DNA from: Saccharomyces uvarum
Taxonomy: Eukaryota; Ascomycota; Saccharomycetes; Saccharomycetales; Saccharomycetaceae
DNA length: 64,000 nucleotides
Direction: 5' to 3'
Assembly: GCA_947243795.1 (NCBI GenBank)
Contig: OX365935.1
Location: 434,001 to 498,000 of the forward strand
Part shown: positions 51,766 through 60,728 of the stretch, piece by piece
Layout: every line of letters begins with the position of its first letter
Numbering within the stretch: the stretch's first letter is position 1
Notes under the pieces: generated by a model
Databases searched by the model: none
Told to the model about the DNA's origin: nothing
The model's input: only the letters and a program-made list of their open reading frames with translations
Made by a program: the position numbers and the translations under genes

Positions 51766-54700
51766 TTATTGCTGAAATATGTCTTCCAGTCTTAATCTTG
51801 GGGCAATATTCATGGATAATAATTCCTGGAATAGCAGTTTTGCAGCATATGGAATAGTCATTTTGATAATATTTTCTGCACTTTTACAAGTAGTACACCA
51901 ACCACTGTAACCCATTAACCCACACTTATCACAAACATCAACTTCAAAAGCATCTGAACTAATCATTAATCTTTCCAATAATAATTGGGAGGCACCATAA
52001 GCGATGACACAATCTCTTTCCATTTCACCTAATCTTAGACCACCATCTCTGGACCTACCTTCGGTAGGTTGACGCGTCAAGACCGCTCTAGGACCACGAG
52101 CCCTTGCGTGCATCTTATCTAAGACCATATGCTTCAATTTTTGATAATAAATCGGCCCAAAAAAAATATATGCCTGTAAACATTCACCCGTTATACCTGA
52201 GTACAGCATATCTTTACCTGAATAACTAAAACCTTGATCGACCAAGATCTTGGACATCTCGTCCAGTTTAGAACCTCCAAAACAAGTACCGTATTCTAGG
52301 GTACCATTCATGACACCTGCTTTACCTGATATCAATTCAATCATTTTTCCCACAGTCATACGGGATGGGAAACCGTGAGGGTTCATAATAATATCTGGCA
52401 CTATACCTTGATCATTGAAAGGCATATCTTCTTGTTTGACAATAATACCACAAACACCCTTTTGTCCATGTCTTGATGAAAATTTATCACCCAATTCAGG
52501 CCTTCTACTTTGCCTTAAGAGAACTTTGATTAAAGCTTGATCATTATCAGAAACGGACATCATGACTTGGTCAATATGAGAAGGCTCAGGACCTCTATAT
52601 ATAACCGGAGTTTCTCTGTACTGAGTTTGAACGTTCACATTGTTCGGATTTGGAGAGTCAGTGGAATTAGTTGGAACAGATTTGTTGATATAAATCTGAC
52701 CACTTTTAACTCTCATACCCACTTCACCCAAACCATCAGGACCCAAAGATTGATGTTGCCATATAGGTTCACCATTTTCGTCAACACGCATACCTCCAAT
52801 GATATCTTGAGTATGGTTGGCGTATCTTTTCAAGACAGTCGTTGTCTTTCTACGAGTTTCACAACGACCAAAACCTCTATCAATAGACGACTTATTTAGG
52901 ACTAAAGCATCTTCAATATCATAACCAGAATATGACATGACAGCAACTGTAGCATTCTGCCCAGCAGGCAATTTATCGTAGTCAATTAATTCAATCGTTT
53001 TGGTTTTGACCATTGGTTGTTGTGGATAAGTCATCAAGTATAGCAACGTGTCTATTCTTTTGAATTGGTTGTATGCAATTGCACCAATGGCTTGCTTACC
53101 CATCGCACATTGATACGTATTACGTGGGGATTGGTTGTGGTGTGGATACGGAATCAAACCAGCAACGGCTCCTAAAATAGTGAAGGGCTCTATTTCTAAA
53201 TGTGTCATTGAAGGGATGACATCTTTTTCATATAATGCAATGTAAGAATCGTTTTCTTCGTTAACATCCAAATATTCCACCAACCCAAGCTTCAAAAAGT
53301 CATCAAAATCTATTTCTCCATCTAGTAGTTGGCGTAAATGAGTATCCTTAACAAGGGATTGACCATCGGAGACAATGATTAAAGGTCTACAAATTCTACC
53401 ACCATCGGTGGCGATGTGGACAGCCATTTGATGTGAGTTTGAGTAAATTGAGATAAACTCAGAAACTTTACCTGTTCTTCTCAAATTCCTGAATTGAGTG
53501 ACAAATTTTATTGGAAATCTAATTGAACCAATTAAAGTACCATTTAAGTAAACGCCATAGTTTAAGTGCAATGAAGCACTATCAATCAAAGTTATATCTT
53601 CTACACCAAGAACAAAACATAGTTTCTTTATAGGTTCTTCTTCATCATCCGTAGTAATATGAGTCATTAATGCTAAATTTTTCACCAGACCACAGGCTTC
53701 ACCTTCTGGAGTATCGGCAGTACAAAGCATACCGAATTGAGAAGGTTGTAACGCTCTTGGACCAGAAACTTTTCTTGATTTTTCAAATTGAGATGAAATT
53801 CTTGTCATCATACCCAATGCTGAGATATAAGATAATCTTGACAGAACATGTGTAACACCTGCTCTTTCCATCTTAAATCTCTTCAGGGACCAATTACCCG
53901 TTGAAATAGCTCTGTTTAATCCGCTGGTGATATTATTTGAATGCACGTTGATGGATAGCAATGCATCGTATTCCATTGCCCTGTTTGGTTTTTTCAATAC
54001 CTTATCGATGCTTAGTTTGAAATCATTATTGAACTTTTTGAATAAATCTTCAAATAATAAAGAAATCAATTGACCAGCCAATTCAAGACGCTTATTACCA
54101 ACATAATCTCTATCATCAATCATTTTAGGATTATACATTGCCATTACCACTCTCCGTGTCATCATTGCAATATATAGAGCCTTTTCCCTAAAGTCAAGGG
54201 CCTCTACGGTCAAATGAGCAATGACTGTGGTCGCAATGGCTTCTATACCTTCTTGCAAAATAGACAGTTTCTGTCTTCTCATCGTTTTCACCTTGGCGCC
54301 AATGTATTCTAATGCTTGTTGTTGTGTATAAATGTCTAATTTTGAAGATTCTTCCAGATTGACAGCAAAAAGATCTTGATAACTACTGTCATTACCGCAA
54401 ACCAACTGCATGATCTCCAAATCTGATAAAATACCACAAGCTTTGAGAACAACGGCGATAGGAATTTCTTCTGCGATGGAGTTATGCTTTAGATAAATCT
54501 TACCATTCTTGGTGATAACATAAGTCTTGGATTTTCTTTCATGGGTAGATGAAGTGACAGAAGCCTGGACAATGTTCTTCTTCTCGTCAGCTTCTACAAT
54601 GATACGATTCTTAGATAATTGTTCTTGAACAAGAATAACTTTTTCGGTACCATTAACGATGAAGTAACCACCTGGATCCAATGGGCATTCGTTCAGTTTC

Positions 54701-55215
54701 GCCATTTTCGATTCATCGGCGTCGAATAGAATACACTTATTAGACCTTAGCATGATGGGCATCCTGCCAATTTCTACGTCTTTATGCATGATAATATTTC
54801 TACCTCTGGTATATTCTATGTCCACATAGATAGGCGCAGAATAGGTCATATCTCTAAGTCTACACTCATGGGGTGGCGTCAAGTAGTCCTTTGTTGAAGA
54901 AGAGGATTTCTTCCCCACTCTAATATCGACATATTTCAAATAAAACTCGGGATCAACATCACTTAAAATCAATTGATTTGCCTGTATAATTTTCTTTAAA
55001 TCCGTATCAACGAAATAGTTGAATGAATCAAGATGTTGCTTGACCAAACCTTTAACTTTTAAGAACGCAGGCAAAAGATGCCACTTATCCTGGGCGGTAT
55101 TGATCTCATCGGTGATCTTCTTACCTTTATACACTGGTTTCAATAAATCTTCAAACGCTTCGTCTTTCACATGTTTATGGACGTGACTTTTCCGTTTTTT
55201 CGTTGCAGCAACCAT
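51766..55215 (-). CDS. RET1: Ret1 (Rpc128), second-largest subunit of RNA polymerase III
   Basis: A 1149-residue polymerase beta-subunit homologue, the length I recall for S. cerevisiae. It forms half of the Pol III active centre and influences termination. Recognisable blocks: [20 protein letters not shown] near 184-203, [20 protein letters not shown] (the fork region, about 481-500), [40 protein letters not shown] (about 760-779), the signature [15 protein letters not shown] near 910-925, and [20 protein letters not shown] near 1040. A C-terminal zinc-binding site reads [16 protein letters not shown] near 1093-1108. The start at 55213-55215 ([15 protein letters not shown]) has a basic N terminus. 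It is divergent from PTP2; the promoter carries RRPE and PAC motifs on its own strand. Confidence 0.98.
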   Translation of the reverse strand: MVAATKKRKSHVHKHVKDEAFEDLLKPVYKGKKITDEINTAQDKWHLLPAFLKVKGLVKQHLDSFNYFVDTDLKKIIQANQLILSDVDPEFYLKYVDIRVGKKSSSSTKDYLTPPHECRLRDMTYSAPIYVDIEYTRGRNIIMHKDVEIGRMPIMLRSNKCILFDADESKMAKLNECPLDPGGYFIVNGTEKVILVQEQLSKNRIIVEADEKKNIVQASVTSSTHERKSKTYVITKNGKIYLKHNSIAEEIPIAVVLKACGILSDLEIMQLVCGNDSSYQDLFAVNLEESSKLDIYTQQQALEYIGAKVKTMRRQKLSILQEGIEAIATTVIAHLTVEALDFREKALYIAMMTRRVVMAMYNPKMIDDRDYVGNKRLELAGQLISLLFEDLFKKFNNDFKLSIDKVLKKPNRAMEYDALLSINVHSNNITSGLNRAISTGNWSLKRFKMERAGVTHVLSRLSYISALGMMTRISSQFEKSRKVSGPRALQPSQFGMLCTADTPEGEACGLVKNLALMTHITTDDEEEPIKKLCFVLGVEDITLIDSASLHLNYGVYLNGTLIGSIRFPIKFVTQFRNLRRTGKVSEFISIYSNSHQMAVHIATDGGRICRPLIIVSDGQSLVKDTHLRQLLDGEIDFDDFLKLGLVEYLDVNEENDSYIALYEKDVIPSMTHLEIEPFTILGAVAGLIPYPHHNQSPRNTYQCAMGKQAIGAIAYNQFKRIDTLLYLMTYPQQPMVKTKTIELIDYDKLPAGQNATVAVMSYSGYDIEDALVLNKSSIDRGFGRCETRRKTTTVLKRYANHTQDIIGGMRVDENGEPIWQHQSLGPDGLGEVGMRVKSGQIYINKSVPTNSTDSPNPNNVNVQTQYRETPVIYRGPEPSHIDQVMMSVSDNDQALIKVLLRQSRRPELGDKFSSRHGQKGVCGIIVKQEDMPFNDQGIVPDIIMNPHGFPSRMTVGKMIELISGKAGVMNGTLEYGTCFGGSKLDEMSKILVDQGFSYSGKDMLYSGITGECLQAYIFFGPIYYQKLKHMVLDKMHARARGPRAVLTRQPTEGRSRDGGLRLGEMERDCVIAYGASQLLLERLMISSDAFEVDVCDKCGLMGYSGWCTTCKSAENIIKMTIPYAAKLLFQELLSMNIAPRLRLEDIFQQ

Positions 55216-55688
55216 CTTTTAGTAAAACACTCAGCCCAAAATGGTCAGAACACACAATTATCGATACTCCAGACGCCTTTTACATCCCTTCTGAACTGCT
55301 CGCTTGACCATTACTACAGCACAGATCGAAAATTTTTCAGCTCATCTTACAATTCCAGTTTCCGTGTGATGTGATCTGAGAAAATACATACCTACGCATA
55401 AGGACTATTTATATCTATATGCGCAATTATCTTGGAAATAAGGAACAGTATATATATATACATGCATACACAAACTCTTGAGAGAAGCCCAGACTTCAAG
55501 CCATCTTCTTCCTTTGAACATCTATACGGTGAAGTGTGACTTAGAAGGACGAACAACCCAATTTTATCCACCCCATTTTTTTGGCTCTCCTCTTCCACTT
55601 CGCACAGCCCTTTTCGCTTAGTTAGGAAGCTTAGGCCCGATCTAGTGCTATTAATAGTTTGCAAGAAATAGGATCGACGTCGCTATTA
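55216..55688. promoter_or_regulatory. Divergent promoter region RET1 / PTP2 with PAC and RRPE sites
   Basis: On the minus strand, reading toward RET1, a PAC core GATGAG (complement at 55341-55346) is followed directly by the RRPE TGAAAAATTTT (complement at 55329-55339), 114-131 bases upstream of the RET1 ATG. This is the classic PAC-then-RRPE order of Pol I/III and ribosome-biogenesis genes. A (TA)n run at 55450-55461 lies nearer PTP2. Confidence 0.75.
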
Positions 55689-57953
55689 ATGGAGCGCATA
55701 GCACAGCACTATCGTAGTGGTAAAAGAGATAGAAACGGTAACAGAATGACCTCCCCTGTTATATCAGAAAAAACCCATATACAAGTCGAACAAGTAAGAA
55801 CGTCTGCTCAAATGCCCGCGTACAGAGGTGAAACTATAAACTTGTCCAATCTTCCACAAAACTCCGTCAAACCGTGCACAGATTTGGACGACCCTAGCAT
55901 ACGGCGCAACAACTCCGACAAACGTTCCAAAGTGCTGCTGCTCGACCTATCTACAGGCCCTACTGCATCTTCATCTGTAAGCAATACAAATACCGGTGAT
56001 ATTACCGTTTTACAGTTACCGCTACCCAGCACATTAGTGAAAAGGTCGAACTACCCGTTTGAGAAACTACTGAAGAACTACCTTGGTTCGGAAGAGAAAT
56101 ATGTTGAGTTTGTTAAGATAATCAAAGCTTATGACGTTTTCATTTTCAACGATTCATATAGTAAGATTTCGACTTGTTTAAAAACAACCTTTTGTCTCAT
56201 CGAAAAGTTTCAAAAGTTCATATATCGTTCTTTCCCATCACCTCACCTGAAATTTCTTCTTTTCGAAGGCTCCTTAAAGGATTGTAAAGCATCTTCCTTA
56301 GGGAGGAACAAAAAAAATTGCATCATGCCCAAAGTGGATTTGAATTTGAAGCTAAACTTGCATTCAAATTCAACTCTAAACTTAAGGATAAATATACCCC
56401 CACCTAGTGATTCGAACAAAATATTTCTACAATCTTTAAAGAAAGATTTGATTCATTATTCACCAAATTCCTTACAGAAGTTTTTCCAGTTTAACATCCC
56501 TACTGATTTGGTTTCTAACGATTCTACTTTACCCAACTGGCTTAGATACTACTCGACGAAAGAAAACGAAAAGGCAATTCTAAAGAAAATTTTTGACAGT
56601 TTTGAAACTCTGGAGAGTTTTGAAATGCAAAGACTAGAAAAGTGTTTGAAGTTCAAGAAAATGCCGCCTCTACAACAAAAGCTACAACCGCAACAACAGA
56701 ACATTTCGAACACATTAGACAACTCAAAACTTTATTCTTTAACCAGTTTGCAAAGACAATACAAAAGCGTTGGGAAAAATAATGTGCAAAACAATAGGAA
56801 CCTAAAAGTAGTTATACCGAAGCTCAACACATCATCATCACAATCACCATCACCATCACCACTATCATCCGATGACACTATAATGACACCAATAAACGAT
56901 TACGAACTTACAGAGGGTATTCAATCATTCACTAAAAACAGATATTCCAATATCTTACCTTACGAACATTCAAGAGTTAAGTTACCTCACTCTCCCAAAC
57001 CGCCTACGGCAACTGACGTACCTACAACCAACTTGGTACCTTATTCAGCGAAATCGGATGAGTCCTACCCAATGTGCCCCATGGGTTCAAAGAACCATCC
57101 CTGCAAACTTAACGACTATATCAACGCAAACTATCTAAAATTATCACAAATAAATCCTGATTTCAAATACATTGCTACTCAAGCGCCACTACCTTCTACA
57201 ATGGATGACTTCTGGAAAGTCATAACCCTGAACAACGTTAGGATAATAATATCGCTGAACTCAGATGATGAATTGAACTTAAGAAAATGGGACGTTTATT
57301 GGAATAATTCATCATGTTCCAACTACAAAATCCAACTTCAAAACACCTGGGAAAATATTTGCAATATTGATGGATGCGTACTGAGGGTGTTTCAAGTCAC
57401 AAAATCAACCCCCAAAAATAATAGCCCCAAGGACAATGGACATGATGATGACACCACTGCCACCGCCATGACTGCATCCCACCCGTTTATTGTCTATCAA
57501 TTACAATACAAGAAATGGTTGGATTCCTGTGGCGTGGATATAAATGATATTATTAAACTACACAAGATTAAAAATTCTTTACTGTTTAACCCTCAAAAAT
57601 TCATTACAAGCCTACAAAAGGATATTTGTGATCCTTACTTAATAGATGATAAAAATAGCGATCTCTGCCTTGATACAGTGAATTCATCCCCATTATTAGT
57701 TCATTGCTCAGCCGGATGTGGAAGAACAGGCGTTTTTGTCACATTAGATTTCTTGCTAAGCACACTTTCGCCGACAACAAATCGTTCGAACAAGATCGAT
57801 GTTTGGAATATGCCCCAAGATCTTATCTTTGTCATTGTAAATGAGCTAAGAAAACAAAGGCTTTCAATGGTACAAAATCTCACTCAATACATTGCTTGTT
57901 ATGAGGCATTGCTAAATTATTTCGCACTGCAAAAGCGTATTAAACACGGGTGA
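55689..57953 (+). CDS. PTP2: Ptp2, nuclear tyrosine phosphatase for MAP kinases
   Basis: A 754-residue phosphatase (750 in S. cerevisiae) that dephosphorylates Hog1, and less so Slt2 and Fus3. I place the start at the ATG at 55689 (MERIAQHYRSGKRDRNGNRM), matching the S. cerevisiae start; an upstream in-frame TTG is not used in yeast. The N-terminal half includes a rhodanese-like region around 95-220, the MAPK-binding part. A Ser/Pro linker follows (about 390-400). The catalytic domain spans about 420-750 with NDYINANYLK near 478, ATQAPLPSTMDDFWKVI around 498-514, and the signature VHCSAGCGRTG with nucleophile Cys673. The Q-loop region ends in RLSMVQNLTQYIACYEALLN. Two inserts inside the catalytic domain (for example the polar PKNNSPKDNGHDDDTTAT stretch) are variable between species. 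Confidence 0.96.
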   Translation: MERIAQHYRSGKRDRNGNRMTSPVISEKTHIQVEQVRTSAQMPAYRGETINLSNLPQNSVKPCTDLDDPSIRRNNSDKRSKVLLLDLSTGPTASSSVSNTNTGDITVLQLPLPSTLVKRSNYPFEKLLKNYLGSEEKYVEFVKIIKAYDVFIFNDSYSKISTCLKTTFCLIEKFQKFIYRSFPSPHLKFLLFEGSLKDCKASSLGRNKKNCIMPKVDLNLKLNLHSNSTLNLRINIPPPSDSNKIFLQSLKKDLIHYSPNSLQKFFQFNIPTDLVSNDSTLPNWLRYYSTKENEKAILKKIFDSFETLESFEMQRLEKCLKFKKMPPLQQKLQPQQQNISNTLDNSKLYSLTSLQRQYKSVGKNNVQNNRNLKVVIPKLNTSSSQSPSPSPLSSDDTIMTPINDYELTEGIQSFTKNRYSNILPYEHSRVKLPHSPKPPTATDVPTTNLVPYSAKSDESYPMCPMGSKNHPCKLNDYINANYLKLSQINPDFKYIATQAPLPSTMDDFWKVITLNNVRIIISLNSDDELNLRKWDVYWNNSSCSNYKIQLQNTWENICNIDGCVLRVFQVTKSTPKNNSPKDNGHDDDTTATAMTASHPFIVYQLQYKKWLDSCGVDINDIIKLHKIKNSLLFNPQKFITSLQKDICDPYLIDDKNSDLCLDTVNSSPLLVHCSAGCGRTGVFVTLDFLLSTLSPTTNRSNKIDVWNMPQDLIFVIVNELRKQRLSMVQNLTQYIACYEALLNYFALQKRIKHG

Positions 57954-58207
57954 TCTCCTTGATAGAATTTTCATTCCAAATAGTACCGACACTTTGTTCC
58001 TCCATGAACTATATACTTTTTCTCGTTGCATTTCATTGTATAGATATACAAAAAAAATTGAGATTTCTCTAGGAATTAATACATTGTCGCTATATAATTC
58101 TTCCTTCATATAGTGTATTTTCTTTCGCATAAGTCACGATATCTGCTGGCAGTATATATGTGATATGTTTATAAATTGTACAAATAAACGTATTCCTCAG
58201 TGGGCAA

Positions 58208-59497
58208 CTAGACCCATCTGTGCGCTTCATTGTCACCACTCCAACCTCGTTCAGTGTACCCTAGTTCTTCTTTCACTCTTCTCACTGTAGCTGGATCACC
58301 CATATTTTTACCCAGGTTATCAGAAATTTTAATAGCATGATTACCGTTGACTTCTAATAGTTTGATAACGATATTTAATGGCTCACTTTTGACCTGCGTA
58401 TCTGATTTTCTCTGGAAATCATTAGTGAAATTTGTACCAATACCAAATGTTGCCAGCATTCCGTTTTCTTTGGCTGCATGAGAATAAGTGATTGCTTTTT
58501 CGATATTTAATGAATCAGAAAAGCAAACAATCTTTGAAAATCTAGGTAATTTCAATACGTCGTGGTAATGGTGAGCAATTTTTTTAGTATATTCGACTGG
58601 ATCCCCAGAATCTTGTCTAACACCAACGTAGGCATCAGAATATGGTGGATAGAATGCCTTCAAGAAATCATCTGTGCCAAAAGTATCTGTTAATGCTAAA
58701 CCAGCATTCTTGGCACCAAATGTGTTAATCCAATAATCCATGGCATTTTTATTAGCATGCAAATAATCTTCACTAATAGAGGCAACCCCCATAACCCATT
58801 CGTGAGCCACAGTACCAATTGGTTTAACCCCATACTTTTTCGCAAAAAGAATGTTTGAACTACCCAAAAATAGTTTTTCGTTCTTTTCTGGGTTTGCTTC
58901 CACGGCTTTCATGATGCCTTCCATAATCAAATCTTGGGTCTTGAATGATCTACGACGTCTCGTACCAAACTCACTGAATTTAATTTCATTTTCAAACAAA
59001 GTTTGGGCTTTCTTCGTAGCCTGTTCTAATTGGTTTTCGTAGTCCCAATCAATATCGACAAATTTGAAGTATGCTTCTGAGATTAAGGCCAGTAACGGAA
59101 TTTCATAAAGAATCGTATCCTTCCAACAACCGCTAACCAGAATTTTCAAACTATAATGTGAGGGGTTGCCTTCGATTTCTTTTGAGGTGAAAGTAATGTG
59201 TTCCTCCGGATTCAATTTAAAGTTAGAGTCGCTAATATACTTGATATAGGCCGATGGTAGATACGGAATTTCGTTTTGAAGATATTCGATTTCGTCTTTT
59301 GTAAATCTCAAGTTGCCTAGGTATGAAAATTGCTCCTTCAACCAATTAATGGCCTCCTCATTAAAAGACAATTGGGAGGATCGGTTCGTGTATTTATAGG
59401 TAACCGTAACATCTGGAAAATACGTAAAGACTGCGGCATGCATTGTAACCTTGTACATATCTGTGTCCAAAAGGGAGTTGATCACTGGCTCTGACAT
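58208..59497 (-). CDS. NPT1: Npt1, nicotinate phosphoribosyltransferase
   Basis: A 429-residue enzyme, identical in length to S. cerevisiae Npt1. It makes nicotinic acid mononucleotide from nicotinic acid and PRPP with ATP hydrolysis, in the NAD salvage pathway that supports Sir2 silencing. The conserved start SEPVINSLLDTDMYKVTMHA binds nicotinate. The phosphorylated His is His232 in GTVAHEWVMG, exactly the family position. GVRQDSGDP (about 291-299) contacts PRPP, and a C-terminal GDNEAHRWV follows. The ATG at 59495-59497 is used. It is divergent from RPB10 across 601 bases and converges with PTP2. Confidence 0.97.
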   Translation of the reverse strand: MSEPVINSLLDTDMYKVTMHAAVFTYFPDVTVTYKYTNRSSQLSFNEEAINWLKEQFSYLGNLRFTKDEIEYLQNEIPYLPSAYIKYISDSNFKLNPEEHITFTSKEIEGNPSHYSLKILVSGCWKDTILYEIPLLALISEAYFKFVDIDWDYENQLEQATKKAQTLFENEIKFSEFGTRRRRSFKTQDLIMEGIMKAVEANPEKNEKLFLGSSNILFAKKYGVKPIGTVAHEWVMGVASISEDYLHANKNAMDYWINTFGAKNAGLALTDTFGTDDFLKAFYPPYSDAYVGVRQDSGDPVEYTKKIAHHYHDVLKLPRFSKIVCFSDSLNIEKAITYSHAAKENGMLATFGIGTNFTNDFQRKSDTQVKSEPLNIVIKLLEVNGNHAIKISDNLGKNMGDPATVRRVKEELGYTERGWSGDNEAHRWV

Positions 59498-60098
59498 GGT
59501 CTATCTTGCTTCGCTGAAATAATTATGGTTGGACTGTGTTTGCGTCTCTTCGAAAATGATGTCAATCGTTCTTATCGTACAGTAATGAATTGAAACAGAA
59601 GCACTGACCTTGTCTAGTTCCCGTCCAATAACTGTCCAACTATCCAACTATCCTATCCACCTTGTTTAATCTATCACGATTCTTTCATTTGCGAGTTTTT
59701 CTAGCCTTCTGGAACGGATTTTGACGATTTTTTCACCCTGGCGCTACACCCATTTCAGAGATAATTGACATGAGTCCCAGCGCAAAGAGGCAGGATATAA
59801 GCTTTTTGAGTAATGAAATGACGCCTGTATAATTCTGATATATCTAGGATGCCAATGGATCCAGGATGAGCCAATAACAAGACCCACATGGTTGGCATAC
59901 TGGAAGTGTCAGCAATTAAAAAAATACATATCACGTTCAACGAAGAAGCAGGTCCTCGCTCGTTGCTTTTCGGCTAAAAAAAATTTCGTAAGGAAAAAAA
60001 AATTGAACAGAACAATCACAACTTGATGACATTTCAACTAAGTTTGAGTTGGCGAGCGAAGGACTTCAGAGACTAGGTAAGTGGTATTATAAGACGAG
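59498..60098. promoter_or_regulatory. Divergent promoter region NPT1 / RPB10
   Basis: This 601-base interval separates two 5' ends. Two A-rich tracts lie near 59976-59985 and 59993-60003 in the RPB10-proximal half. A minus frame at 59755-59940 looks like chance. I see no definite factor site. Confidence 0.35.
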
Positions 60099-60311
60099 AT
60101 GATTGTCCCAGTTAGATGTTTCTCCTGTGGTAAAGTTGTTGGTGACAAGTGGGAAAGTTACTTGAACTTGTTACAAGAAGATGAATTGGATGAAGGTACC
60201 GCTTTGTCAAGATTGGGCTTGAAAAGATACTGTTGCAGAAGAATGATTTTGACCCACGTCGATCTTATTGAAAAGTTTCTGAGATACAACCCACTAGAAA
60301 AGAGGGATTAG
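60099..60311 (+). CDS. RPB10: Rpb10 (ABC10-beta), shared RNA polymerase subunit
   Basis: A 70-residue zinc-binding subunit shared by RNA polymerases I, II and III, the same length as in other yeasts. The atypical zinc motif is complete: Cys7 and Cys10 (CFSCGK) with the adjacent pair Cys45 and Cys46 (YCCRRM). The N terminus [18 protein letters not shown] is nearly invariant among eukaryotes. It helps join the Rpb3/Rpb11-type platform to the second-largest subunit, so it works with Ret1, encoded nearby, in Pol III. The start is the only possible ATG. It converges with MGM1. Confidence 0.98.
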
Positions 60312-60728
60312 CTGTTTCTCACTATTGTTTTTTTTGCCAACTTGTTTTTTCCATTCTCATTTCCTAATAAGAGATCGATGAGAAGCCAGGAAAGGGAAAT
60401 GGAGACAAAATGACAAAAATTTATATTCTCCTTTCAAAAAGAAACCTCACAATAACCCGATTTACCTCTGCATGCTGTCATTAAGACATTCTCTTCCAAA
60501 TAATAGAAAAATACATATATTTCATTTGTTTATTCACCAATACACGTATCTTTAGGTAGTTTATTATATATTACACATGCGATACTTGTATACTAGACTA
60601 TAAAAAAAAAGTTAGTTTGAAAAATTTTCTCATCATTTATTTGGAAAGCCAATGCTAGTAATGATATAAAGGGAAAACAAATCCATTATTTACAAATCCT
60701 TACGTATGTAGTGTTATTCACTTTAATG
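60312..60728. other. Convergent spacer RPB10 / MGM1
   Basis: A 417-base AT-rich interval between two gene 3' ends, with A9 at 60602-60610. It should hold both terminators. No gene is seen. Confidence 0.35.
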
